DNA of 64,000 nucleotides from Leptodontidium sp. MPI-SDFR-AT-0119 (lineage: Eukaryota; Ascomycota; Leotiomycetes; Helotiales; Leptodontidiaceae). Location of the stretch: contig JAHLEZ010000010.1 of the NCBI GenBank assembly GCA_020726505.1, positions 2,542,001-2,606,000 on the forward strand, in the 5' to 3' direction. The notes beneath the pieces were generated by a model. The model had not been told where the DNA came from, did no database searches, and saw only the letters and a list, made by a program, of their open reading frames with translations. Position numbers and translations under genes: made by a program. Below, piece by piece: positions 31,510 to 43,330 of this stretch; position 1 is the first letter of the stretch, and each line of letters starts with the position of its first letter.

Positions 31510-32370
31510 ACTATAATAAGCGAAGAAGAAGAAGGATGCCAAGAAGGCTCTAAAGGCTACTCCTACTTTAAAGAAAGCAACTACGGCTACTTTTATTACT
31601 TGTACTTGTGCTCCTCGAGTCAAGGGAGATAAGCGGTTAATTATTTATTTAGGTTATATTAATAGCGCCCTTTAAACTAAAAGCATTAGCGAGTACTTCG
31701 ATGTTATTAGTCGTGGTACTTATTATTTCGCTTACTCGTCGAGCCACTCTTATAAGGCTACTCCCCTTACTGCCTAGGCTCCTTTCCTCCTTTATTATAC
31801 TGCGCTCTTAAATAACGCAAGTGAGAAGGTAAATTCCCTTAGTTATTTCTTTTTAGCGTATAATTATTAATTATTTTAAGAATTAGAGCGCCTAAGAGCT
31901 CTCGTTTTTATTGCCCTCCGGGGTGAGGTTACTATTACTACTATTAATAGAGCAACTAGCTTAAGAGGAAGTGACGAGGAGGAGGAAGATAAGGGTAGTA
32001 CTACTATTAAAGAGTCTAGTATATTATTTTATCTTAAATTTCTTACGAAATTAAGACTAAATCAGTTGATTTCTTTTAAATAAAGAGAACTCCTTTAGTA
32101 CTCCGGAGGTTTATACGCGAGTTATTAGAGAGTAACTTGCTACTACTACTAGTACTCTATTCTCTCTAGAGCCTACTCGTGGACCTACTAGTGTTAGTAG
32201 AGCTCCGGCTCTTACTCCTAAAGAAGAGGCTTCAGCTACTTGTATTAACGAGCTTTGTAATATGATTAAAAGTGCCTTAATTACTTTAGCTAAGGAAGTT
32301 TAGGACTTATTACTTAGAGATGATTAGGCTACTCTCTTTTTATAAGGCGAGGCTTAAGAACCTCTAAATA
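31510..32370 (+). pseudogene. Antisense coding remnant between copia polymerase and its 3' LTR
   Basis: The plus-strand frame from about 31513 reads AKKKKDAKKALKATPTLKK, continues through PRVKGDKRL and ends in an acidic DEEEEDKG stretch near 31980. Its stops sit where Gln codons fit. A second frame from about 32105 reads on with TPRGPTSVSRAPALTPKEEA-like composition. This looks like true decayed coding sequence, about 280 codons in two frames, opposite to the element's own genes. I do not recognise the protein; gag-like proteins of other elements are one possibility. Confidence 0.5.
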
Positions 32371-35300
32371 ACTAAGTGTCCCTTTATAATTTACTTATAT
32401 TATATTACTTTTACTATAAAAACAAACAACTATTAAAAGTAATTAAATCTTCTAAATACCGTGAATTTTACCCTTAAGCTTAGTTGCTCTCGAAGTAAAT
32501 TAAATAGTAAGAGAATTTATAAAGTAATAATAAATATATAAGAAAATATATTATATATTCACAGGGTAAACTCACAGTTAAACTACCTTTATATAAAAGA
32601 AAGGTAAAGAACGTGTATAAAGACTTACTTTAAAGCGAGGGCTTTATAGTGAGTTACTTTAGTTAAATATAAACATCCACTAAGTTAATAAGAGTAATAA
32701 AAATTCTTAAATTTCTATTAAGAGAGGTTCTTTATAAGTCTATTAGCGGCTATATAACTTATAAGTAAATATTCGACTAAAAAAGTGCCCTTTTAAAACT
32801 CTTAGCGTAATTATATATTCTAAATATTAACGTGGCGTAACTTGATAGAGATACGTTGATTTTCCCTAATAATTAATTATATCGTTTATTAATTATCGCA
32901 AAAGATCCTTTAAATTTCCTTTAACTCAAGGCGTAATTCCTAAAAGAAACGTTACAAAACTATAATCTCTTTAGCTATACACTTAACCCTTAAAAGCTCA
33001 GCCTGTGTAGTCGAAGTAGTAACTATATCTTATAAGGCTACTCTCTATAAGATTAAATCTCTAAAAAGTATTATAATATAATTATTAGAGGAGCGCCTAG
33101 TATTAAGATTGTCTATAAATAAAGTATCTAAAACTATAATAAGCTAAGAGTCACGTAATTTGTAACTATAAGTGATCGCTAAAAATCAGGTTCTAAAGTG
33201 GTAATAAATAGTCTAGTTAACTGCCGTAAGGTACTCTAAAGAGGGGTTAATTAAGAAGTGAGAAAGTCTTAAAGTTATAAACGTAACGTCTACGCGTAAT
33301 ATAATTGCCGTATAAAGTACTAAGTTAACCTTCTCTTAATACTCCTTAATTTAAACTAGGGTTACTTGCCCTTAATTCTTTAATAGCTTAACTTAAAGTA
33401 ATAGAGTACTTAAGTAATTTCTATTTACTAAGTCAAATCGCAGAGTAACCTTTTAGATATAAGTGTCGTGTACTAGAGAAATGGTCTTTATTTAATAATC
33501 TCTAATAATGTAAACACTTAAAAACTACTCTATTAATTCTCCTTTAGTAAGCTCGTATGCTATATTTAAGCCGTCGATAATAAGTTAAGCGTCTTTAAGG
33601 GCTAAAGCGGTATATAACACTTAAATATTATTAATATAAAAAATAACAAAAACTAAACGTTACTTATTTATAAAGATATAAGGCTCCTCCTTATAAGGAA
33701 TTAACCTTAACTTTAATAAAGTCTTAGTAAAGTCTCCGTACTGTAGTGCTAGCGAGTCTCTGAGTCCGTAGAGCGCACAATCAACCTCCACCACTATATC
33801 GTCTTGCTTAAATCCGTCTAGTAAGTAATAACGTATACGAGTACTCAATTTGCTTCGTTTAGTATTAATAAAGGCGTTAATAACATCAAATTAAATTATC
33901 TCTAAATTAAATTAAGCTGTTATTACTATGGCGGTCCTAAAAGAACGAGTAGCTAAAGTAGCCGCGTATATTAAGAGAATTGACGTTTTAGGTTATAAAT
34001 CCCCTTTAATAATAACTCGCGAGTGACACTTAGTTAAATACTCTAAAAAAATCGACCTTAACGTGAAATACTTATTTTAATAGTATTAGTTATTTAGTAG
34101 CGAAGCTTTATTTGACGACTCTCTAGTAGTTCCGTGACTCTAAGTTAGTGATTTCCTTAATTACGTCGGCTTAGAAGTACTCTCTTAGAGGGTAATCCTT
34201 GAAGTCTCTCTAATTTAATAAGTTCTTTAGTAATTAAGATTAATATATTCGTAAGAGATTAACTAGTTATTAAATTTCGACATTTTTAAGAATAAACACT
34301 AAGATAATAACGTAGACTACACTTAAGTCTTTCTCGTCTCTTTGTACTAGTTCTTAACTAAGCTAAAAAGTCCCTAGAAAGTCCTTTAAATACTTACGGT
34401 TACTCGACGGGTTTAACAATTCCGTAATTAGCTCTTTAATAATTACTATATAAACACTTTAATTTAGTTTCGTTATCTTACTACTAACTCGAGTCTTTTG
34501 ACTGTCGCTAGTTACTCGATCTTTTACTCTCTTTCTTTATAGAAGTTTAAGTAAGTTGTTATTAGTTAGGACTAGAAGTAATAAGTATTACTTTATATTT
34601 GATTCTTTTCTTAAGTTTAATAAGTTAAGATACTCTTTATACTTTATTACTTAAGGCGGAGCTTTTAATTACTTAGGGCTAATACCTTAAGTAAGTACTC
34701 CCCGACACTTAAGACTATACTCTTAGTCGTGTGGCCCTTAAGAGTATATAATAACTTGTGGTATTAATTAGCGCTTAGCTCTTATATCTCTCTTAAAGTT
34801 TAATATATTACGTAAGACATCTCTCTTAATTATACTTTAAGACACTAACTATTTTGATTTGTCGACTTGTTTTAAGACTTAATTAGGGTACTCGTGAGTA
34901 AGAAGTCTAATACTCTTCTTTAGTTAATTTACCCCTAAGTTTTTACTAACGAGTTTTATTAATCTTAACTTTTCTAAGAGTAATATTAGTTACTTTAACC
35001 CTATAGTTAAAAGCTCAAGTGAAGGCTATAGCACCCCTAATATTATAAACTTAATAGTTTCTATAGAACTTATTACTTAGCTAGTTATTCCTTTTTTAAG
35101 GTAGTACTTATTATTAATTCTAGTATATTAAGTGCGCTCAGTCGATTAATTATATTGGTTCTAGCGTCTTAGGGTCCCTCCTCTTTTTTTAGTATTTTAG
35201 TAAGATCTCTTAATATTAAGCGCGACTAGCTGACTACTCTCTTTACGTTTAAAGAACTTAAATAAAAGAGGGATTCATTAAAAGTAACGTTTCGAGTCAC

Positions 35301-38300
35301 TATTACACACTATAATTAAGGTACTCAGACCCTATATATATTAAACGAGACATATCTTACTAGGTATCTAAGGTGCGCTCTTAAGTTGACTTTAAATACT
35401 CTCTTTTGTTAAAGAGCCTCTCAGTCCTTAATTATAAGGTAGGCTTTATAGTTATACGCCTATATATTACTCTAGTCAAGTCGTATATTAGTATTAAGCT
35501 TCTGAATAAGCTTAGAGTCGTAATACTGAAAATATTGTCTAAACTAAGCGTAAAAGATCTCATTTAGACTCTTAAAGCCTTTTCGAGTAGCCGGACTTAT
35601 ATTATAAAGAGTAATTGCCGCTATAATTACTTTGTCTAAAGCTCCTTTAATAAGTTTACTAAAAGGCGCATCTTAATAGACTTTTTAATAATTTCCTTGC
35701 CTACGTACTTAGCTCCTTTATTAAGTTAGTGTGTATATAAAGGGGTACCCTTAATATTAATACTATTTTCTATATATTACTTTTTGTACTTAGTTAATCT
35801 ATTAATTCCTATAATTAAAGTATTATTATCTTGGCGTATTTTGTAAATCAAGAGTCTAAATTAACGTCTCGTCTACGCCTTAAATAGTTTAAGAACTCTT
35901 AAGACAGCGATTAACCCTTTGTTTTTTTAAGAGTTATTTATAAAATTTCCTGTTGTATTAGTCTTTAATTAATAGGAGTTAGCTGTTCCTATTAAATCTA
36001 ATAAGAAAGTCGAATAAGTCCTAAGAAATATAATAAAAAGGCCGAGTAGTTATTCTCTCTAAAAGTCTTCGACTAACGACTTATTACGCGATAGTCAGAG
36101 AGTACTCTTTATACTCAATTTGAGTAGTACTTATGATTTCGACGTTGCGCGCATTTTTGACTAAATTCTTTAACGCTTCTTTTTTTAGGTGCCTTACTTA
36201 TAAGTGTCATAACTTAGCGTCGTCTAGCCGCGATCTCAAATATTGTCGACTTAATTAAAAGCCTTGCCGGATACTCCTTTAAAGCGTAAGGAATATCAAA
36301 AAGGTATAAGTTAGGCGAGTTAAAGAGTTATAAGTAATTACAGAAGCTGAAGAGTAGTTAAAAGGCTTATATTTAAAGAAAGTTAAGTTAAACTGTCGCT
36401 TTAATTACTTTAATATAATGCTCTTCTTAGTTGATCCCACGCGTAACGTATAGTCTAACTTATTATACTAAACTTTAACTTATAATAAACGAGCTTCCGA
36501 AATAATATTAATATTAAATCCTTTAACGACAGCGACATTAAAAAGCCTTAAGTCCTTAGTGTTTAGTCTGTTAGGGCCATAGAGAACACCCTTAAAAACA
36601 CAAGTGCCTCGACCTTTAATTATAAGGATCGACGTTCTGGCTTTAATATTATTGTCGTTAATTGATTTGACAAAGGTTTTAAGCTCTAATAAAGCAACTG
36701 AATTAACTAAATAAGTAATAGCGCCGTTATCGAGCAGGGTGCTCTCTAAGAGCGGGTGTTAATTTATATTAATAGTAGCGTAGATTCCTGAGGTGGCAAG
36801 AGCAATATCGAGTAACTCCGGACTAATTACGTATATATTAATATTACTAGGATACCTCGGTAGCTCTAAGGCTTTTACTGAGGTTATTAGAGAAGACGAG
36901 GAGTTTTCGGAGGTTATTCCCTTAGTAATTTCCTTTATTACTACTTGTCTCTACCCTTTCTTACTAATTACTCGCTTAAGGTTAGGAAACTCTTTATTAA
37001 GTTTAATTCGGGTTTCCTTAATTTCCTTTATAGATAGTAGGTTGCGCAGTTTTCCTTTAGTTAAGCCGTTGTAATAATATTAAAGTTTATAATAATCGAT
37101 TACTTTATGTTAGTAAGAGCTTACTTTATAAGGGCAAGTGTTAATCGAGGTATTTAGTGAAAGAGTCCTTAGTACTAGTTATACTTTTAGAACATTTAAT
37201 CTCCCTTTAAGTATAGTGTATAATCTAACTGTCTTATTCTGCCCGGTAGCCGTAAGAGACTCTTCGTTAAGCGCCGATAACTAGTTAACGTATTAAAGTA
37301 ACGTGTACTTATAAATAACCCCGAGAACATTATCTTTAAGGACCTTAGATAGTTATTCGCGGGCTTATTTAAGTGTAAGCTTCTCTTATACTGCCTTAAT
37401 GAAGTTAATGATCGCTAAGGGGCCCTTACCGTCTAGAATATCGTATAATAAAGTATCTTAGTAAGCTAATCGCTACTCTTAAATCTATACCTTAAGATTA
37501 ACTCGTCTTGTTTTAACGATTTCGAGCTTCTCTTTATATTTAACTTAAGCTTTAATAATATTACTTGTTTCCGAAGGAACGTAGTCTCTCTTTAATACCT
37601 TAAGGAGCATTTATAAAGTCCAAGATCGTAGGTCGTTTAGTTCGTCTGTTATCTTATTAAGTTACTCTTTTACTCTTTATTCCTCTTTAATCTTACACTC
37701 TCGAACAGCACTCTAGTAAATTAAAGGATTAGCCGTCTCTTAAATCTACTTATATATTACTTTATAGGCCTAAGCCTTTTCCGACTATTGTGCGTGTTTT
37801 ATAATATACTTCCTTATTAGGGCAATATATATTAGAGTAATTATAGTAACGTTAGATAATATAAGAGGTGTTATACTTAGTTTATGTCCCTTAAGTTTAA
37901 GTACTTATTAGTCTTTATTTTACTTTACTTACTCCCTGAAGTTAAAATCGAGAGCCTCCTTGTCTTATTATGCCTTTACTTAATCGATCGTTTGTACTTA
38001 AGGCTCGTTTTTGAAGATATTTAAAGTAACTAGTAATTCTAAATTAACTGACGTCTATACCTTATAAAAGATATAAAAGGATTTAAAGGCTTAATACTAT
38101 AGAGTCTAAGTTTGCTTATTGTAATTAAGCGGCGTTCGATTATTAGAGGAGGAGACTAAAGTTAAGTCTATTATAGCGAAGAGAGGGCTGCTCTCCTGAG
38201 GCTTTAATAGATTTATTAAAGAGGAGAAGAGAATATCGAGTACGGGTGCTCGATTTATACTTTTTTAAAGAGGTTAAAGGGAAAATAGCAGTGTAAATTA

Positions 38301-38429
38301 CACTTATTAATAAGTAGAAACGCCGACGTTATTCGCCACTTACTAATCTTACGTTAATAGCTCTACTTAAGTCTATAAAGTATAGAAAGAAGAATACTAA
38401 CTTAATAACTTCGTCACAGGGCTTATAAT

Positions 38430-38614
38430 TATAGTACAAAAGTAAAGTAAAGCCTTACGATTAACGTAAGTTAAATTAAAGTAATTAATTATTATCTAAA
38501 ATACATAAGGAAATCAGGGGAACACGTTATTCCCCTGAAAGCGGTATACGCTAGCAGAATCCAAAACTAGCATAGCGCACAACTAACCGAGCATCAGCCC
38601 GTGCCTGTACGACA
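38430..38614 (-). repeat. 5' LTR of the 7.67-kb copia element
   Basis: 185 bases matching 30946-31130, followed by the right-hand CTTTA target duplication. Confidence 0.82.
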
Positions 38615-39741
38615 CTTTATTAATAGATTCAGCAAATAAGCTATTAATATCCCCTACTAAAAGACGACAGATACTTAGAAGCTAGTTACTATATATATTA
38701 TTACTTTAGCGCTCCTTTAATTATTAATTTTAATAGAAGTCCCTAGTTTGTCTTTAAGCTTTAGACCGCCCTTAGTAAGATCCTCGGGACTAAGAGACAG
38801 TTGTTTACTACTAACTACCCATAAACAATAGCCAGACTAAAGTGTATAACTAATACCTATAGAGACGACTCTAACCCTTTATTATATATTACTAAGACGA
38901 CTAGTTAAAGTACCTCCCTATTATAGACTACGCCTAAATGTCCCTCCTATACGATTCCCTAAGGGGACTCTCTTTATTTAAGGTAGTCTATAAGGATATA
39001 TTACGTATAAATTAAGACTAGAAAATTGACTTACTAGACTTAGCTACCTCTACTAATAAGTTAAACACTTAATAAACTATTAATTATACTTAACGCCATA
39101 AGAAAGCATAAGATATAGCTTAGTTTAACTTCACTATAGCCTAAGTTAAAATAACTAAGTCCTATAACGCCTCTCGCTACGATGTCGACTTTAATAAAGA
39201 CAACATAGTCTAACTCGATATACGCTACTTTAAAATACTTTGTCTATTTAAGAAGTTAAATATATTAACTAATAGACTATTTAGAATACTCGAGAAGGTA
39301 AGACACTTATATTACCTAAAACTATTAGCGAGTATAAAGGTTTATAACGTCTTTCTAACTAATAAGCTACACTGAGACCTTAACGACCACCTTTTAGGCT
39401 AAGTACAAGATGCCCCCCTACTAATTAATATTATAAGCGACAACGAGTAAAAACTAAAAGAAGTATTTACTTATTATAAAAAGGGCAAGACCTTATCTTA
39501 TTATATTACTTGACTTAATTAAGACGTTAATTTAAACTAATACGACGTTTTTAACCTTAAGTACGCTTTGTATAAAGTCAGGGATTTCTACTTTAATTAC
39601 TTTAAGTAAGTAAGACCCCCTATTAAGTTACTTAAATAGATTAAAGTATAAGAAAATAGTATTAACGACTACGACGACCTCGATAGCGACAAGGAAATAA
39701 ATTAACACTCGAGGACGAGCTTTTTTTAAAGGGGGGGGTAA

Positions 39742-39988
39742 TGTAACGACTAACGCTGCCTAGAGCCTCATTTCCACCGGCTTTACTTAGTATTACCTGA
39801 TTAGGACGTACCGAGATTATTATAGTACTAAGTATATTAACCTCTTATATATAAACTTCTTCTTTTTTTACCTTCTTTCCTTTATAATTATAGATTCTAA
39901 GTTAATACTTAGTATTATTATATATCTTGTGTTAATATATAAGGCGTCAGTTACACGTGATTGCCGTCTTTCTAGGGCAAGCGTTACA
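39742..39988 (+). repeat. Gypsy 3' LTR (247 bases)
   Basis: Starts TGTAACGACTA and ends GCGTTACA. It is the inverted counterpart of the LTRs at 41765-42011 and 52318-52564, all exactly 247 bases, and is preceded by the polypurine tract. Confidence 0.88.
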
Positions 39989-40323
39989 AAGTATCCGTTA
40001 TTATATCGGATATAATTTGTAAGTAATTTAGTAAGTTCCTAAATAGGTTTCTCGAAAGTCCAAAGTTCTAAATTTAAGTATATTAATTTAATAATCTTTA
40101 TAAAGTGATTATTAATATTATTATAACTTCCTCGACGTGCTTCGAGTATTAAGGCGAGTCTTTAGGGAGGATTTAATCGATCCCCGTTAAATCTAGCCTT
40201 TACATAAGTACCTTATTAAAAATATAATAAAGTACTTTAAAGTTTATTATTAATTTTCACCTTATAGCCTAAGACCCTTTCTATTTATAATAAGGTTAAT
40301 AATATAAGCTTGCTATTAATTAA
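39989..40323. other. AT-rich RIP-like spacer, nothing recognisable
   Basis: Lies between a gypsy LTR and repeat R2. No reading frame, inverted repeat or known domain seen. Confidence 0.4.
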
Positions 40324-40582
40324 TATTAATATAGTACTAGTTTATATACTACGTTATATACATAAATATATTCTAATACAAGTATAATAATAAAGTAATA
40401 AATATAATATAGTTTAAAATTTATATATTTTTTAAGAAAGTACAAGGAAAGTTAAATTATATACTACAAAACCCCACTGAATGTGCCCTGAAACTATTCC
40501 GGCTAAGCTCTAACCCCTGACTTTAACCCGCACCCCCTTTTCCAGGCCGAAGTATACTTATACAGAGACCTGTAGACTAATA
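40324..40582. repeat. Dispersed repeat R2, copy b
   Basis: Same orientation as 17033-17288. It keeps the CGCACCCCCTTTTCCAG core, but its left half is AT-shifted by transitions. It sits at the 3' side of the leftward copia remnant that follows, so it may be that element's LTR. Confidence 0.62.
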
Positions 40583-41764
40583 TAAAGTATTATTATAAGG
40601 CCGCCCGTTAGTGCTTTAAATTAGAGTGTATTTAAAACTAAATTAAACGTGTTTTTGACTTCGTAAATTAACTTAATATAAAAATAATTATAAGTAATAA
40701 ATTAATAAAATAATACATATAAAAAAAATTCAAAGGAAAACAATAAGTGTAAAACCCCTTTATTATTAGTCTAAATTAGCTCCGGCTAACCGCTGAACTT
40801 AACCCTTTATTTTAATAGTAAGTATATTAGTATTAATAAAATCTCGAAGAGCCTTATTTAGAGTATTCTTCGTTATAGCGTTAGTAAGGTTATTAACGCT
40901 ATTAATCTATTAAACCTCTATTAGCTCTTTACGTTCGTATAATTAATAAATAGCTATAATATTAATTATTAAGCGCTTTTCTTTTATTGTATTAAGCTTA
41001 ATAATACACTTATAAAGAGATAGAAAATCCGTGTAAATAATAATAAAAAGACGTGAGATACGAAGCTTATTAGTTATTGTATTAATAATAGTACTAAGAG
41101 AGATTAGTATATTAATACTAATTACTATAGTATATAACTCCAATATAAGTATTACACGAGTTACTTTCTTACGCTTCATTAAGTTAATATATATAATATT
41201 GCCGGATAAAGTGAATTACGTATCTCTTACCGTTTTGGCACTAATTACTAATACAAAACTTATTTGTGAACTCGAGTTCTTATTATTAGTAAAAGAACTG
41301 TTTATAAAAACGTAGACCTTTGTAAATCATAAGTTAATAAGTACGTATTATAATTTTCTCTTTAAGTTATTTATTTATTATTTAAGACGTAAGTTTAAGG
41401 CTTTAACGTCGTCTTCTATTAAGTCCTAGTGCTGCGTTGTAATTAAGAGATTAAACATTGCTTCCGGCCAACAAATAATAGCCAGATAAGCCGCACGAGC
41501 TCGTTACTTTTTATAAGCCTTCTTATAATCTTCCTTTCTTATATCAACTAGCTTTAGCCTTACTCCTTGGCCCTTCTAAAACATATAGAGGGAGCTAGGC
41601 GAAGCTGGTTAGGCAAAACAACTAAGTCAATAATTGTCGCAGGGAAATAACTTTAAATAGCTAGTCGTTATATAGCGTCTAACTATACCTTAATATAAAC
41701 TTAGGCCGTATACGAGGGCATAGGCCGAAGCGCTATTATAGTTCCTCCTTAGGGTGGTTAAGGA
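40583..41764 (-). mobile_element. Copia RNase H remnant, leftward, truncated by the gypsy insertion
   Basis: The complement of 40943-41179 is open and reads as copia RNase H: KRKKVTRVILILELYTIV, then IIYTDFLSLYKCIIKLNT and KEKRLIINIIAI. Upstream on the same strand, VFINSSFTNN and SSQISFVLVIS-like motifs extend the domain to about 41.35 kb. The AELYA acidic site appears as LELYT. The element is cut at 41764 by the gypsy element with target AAGGA; I could not confirm a continuation after 52569. Confidence 0.7.
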
Positions 41765-42011
41765 TGTGACGCTTGCCCTAGAAAGACGGCAGTCACGTGT
41801 AACTGACGCCTCATATATTAATACAGGACATATGACGATACTAAGCATTAACTTAGAATTTATAACTATAGAGGAAAGAAGGTAAGGAAAGAATAAGTCT
41901 ATATATAAGAGGTTAGTATACCTAGCACTATAGTAATCTTAGTACGTTCTAATTAGGTAGTACTAAGTAGAGCCGGTGGAAATGAGGCTTTAGATAGTAA
42001 TAGTCGTTACA
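41765..42011 (-). repeat. 3' LTR of the gypsy element
   Basis: 247 bases, on the complement starting TGTAACGACTA and ending GTCACA. The left flank is AAGGA. Confidence 0.85.
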
Positions 42012-42016
42012 CTACC

Positions 42017-43330
42017 TGTCGTTATACTCGGGTGGTACCACTGATTCCGGTGAAGAATCGACACACAAGAGGGGTAAAATCCTGCAGTGGTATGTGTGTG
42101 TATTCAAAAAGAAGGGGAACTCTGTACGGGAGCCCCCCCTCATATACTCGTTAGGCGAGCATATGACTAAAACGTGACTATTAAACCAACACTGGCAGTT
42201 TTTCCTTTGTCGAGAGACGTCTCCCTCGAACCAAATGCTAGCCTAATAGCTAGTAATTAATCAAACAAACAACGACGAGTCTCTAAATACAAAGAAGCCA
42301 ATTCCATTCCCTACTCTCGAAAGCCTCGGTACCAGGGTTGATACAACCGGTATAGGACTCCTAACTAAGGTAGAACTTGCCGGGAGTTCGATTTGGTACC
42401 GAGGCGAAATTGTCGTCAAAGCGCACGGAGCTTGCTAAGACCTAATTTCCGAATCAAGCAACGTGGCTTCGAAGAAAGGGGGAAAAATCGGAAAAAGGAG
42501 GTATCGAAAGGAAGCTCGACAGCTGGTGATTCTGAGGCGTGCAGAAGAGGTAGTTTCGAGCTGGCTCAGCGAAGAGGTCAAAGTAGGCGATTCTAAGGCG
42601 TGTAGAAGAGGGGATCGAGCTGGCTCAATAAAGAGGTCGAAGTTGGCGATTCTGAGGCGTGCAGAAGAGGTACGCAGGAGGTCGGCTGCGGTGAGATCAA
42701 GGGGTGTCGTTCGAAAAGAAGTAGTCGTCCTGCCTTCCACTCGAGAAAGAATCTCGCCGGCTTCGAACTCATCGCTGCGGGGGTCGTTGTAGCGGAGAAA
42801 AAGGTGTGTATTTGAGGAAGAAGAGAGGTCCTTCGAATAGGTGCTTCGAAGGAGGGAGCTTCGACTAGCTCAGCGAAGAGGTCGAAGTTGACAATTCTGA
42901 GGCGTGCAGAAGTCGTGTGGTAGACACAACAATTCGATATTACGTGGAGAGCGAATACTGCACGTAAGAGGTCGAAAAGCCTTGAAGGTATTATCGGAAT
43001 ACCGGAGAGCGAATACTGCAGTATTCCGAACATATCTCCCTTAGCATATCGTACGAAGCAGTGGAGGGCGAACGCTGCATAGCTTCGAGGATATCTCTTC
43101 GAGTTTGGCCAATAAACTTGTTAATCAATAGCCGAGCAATTGACTGATTGATCAATGTCGTTATACTCGGGTGGTACCACTGATTCCGGTGAAGAATCGA
43201 CACACAAGAGGGGTAAAATCCTGCAGTGGTATGTGTGTGTATTCAAAAAGAAGGGGAACTCTGTACGGGAGCCCCCCCTCATATACTCGTTAGGCGAGCA
43301 TATGACTAAAACGTGACTATTAAACCAACA
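42017..43330. mobile_element. Miniature non-autonomous LTR element (TRIM-like), 1314 bp, young
   Basis: LTRs of 175 bases at 42017-42191 and 43156-43330 are identical as read, start TGTCG and end CAACA, and are flanked by perfect CTACC duplications (42012-42016, 43331-43335). One base after the left LTR comes TGGCAGTTTTTCC, positioned like a primer-binding site. No clear purine tract precedes the right LTR, so orientation is unsettled. The 964-base interior encodes no reverse transcriptase or integrase. It shows no RIP-like decay. It sits exactly between the polypurine tract and 3' LTR of the gypsy element, and must be mobilised in trans. A solo LTR of the family lies at 59626-59800. Confidence 0.87.
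42526..42935. repeat. Internal tandem repeats of the miniature LTR element
   Basis: Units of about 56-61 bases built on GATTCTGAGGCGTGCAGAAG, GAGCTGGCTCAG and GAAGAGGTCRAAGT begin near 42526, 42587 and 42643. A displaced fourth copy lies near 42866-42915. Short frames on both strands across these repeats are periodic by consequence and are not convincing genes. Confidence 0.7.

Larger units (their letters stand above)
30946..38614 (-). mobile_element. Copia-type retrotransposon (7.67 kb) inserted in the gypsy element, RIP-decayed
   Basis: Two 185-base LTRs (30946-31130 and 38430-38614) share a core around AGGGGAACACGTTATTCCCCT. Perfect 5-base duplications CTTTA flank them (30941-30945, 38615-38619). 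Coding order is leftward: gag-like sequence with a degraded zinc knuckle near 37.1-37.5 kb, and reverse transcriptase at 33660-33848 (CALYGLRDSLALQYGDF). LTR differences are almost all G-to-A or C-to-T. An oppositely oriented coding remnant lies between the polymerase and the 3' LTR. Confidence 0.82.
29567..39988 (+). mobile_element. 5'-truncated gypsy (chromovirus-type) element, split by a copia insertion
   Basis: Left part 29567-30940 reads, with many stops, as the end of reverse transcriptase plus RNase H (AFSLKVNPKKVSVV, then ILNKYNK, and a final DALSR-like segment near 30320). The right part 38620-39740 reads as integrase (a degraded HPQTDGQTER-like motif near 38810) and a chromodomain-like C-terminus (KGKTLSYYITWLN, then YDVFNLKYALYKVRDFYFNYF). 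A polypurine run AAAGGGGGGGG precedes the 3' LTR at 39742. The same family forms the full element at 41765-52564 in the opposite orientation. The 5' half is missing at 29567. Confidence 0.72.

Noticed and set aside
36793..37074. 93-aa open frame on the plus strand
   Set aside because: Antisense within the copia element at 30946-38614; no domain.
42393..43033. Overlapping 67- to 146-aa frames in the miniature LTR element
   Set aside because: They follow internal tandem repeats on both strands and show no conserved protein.
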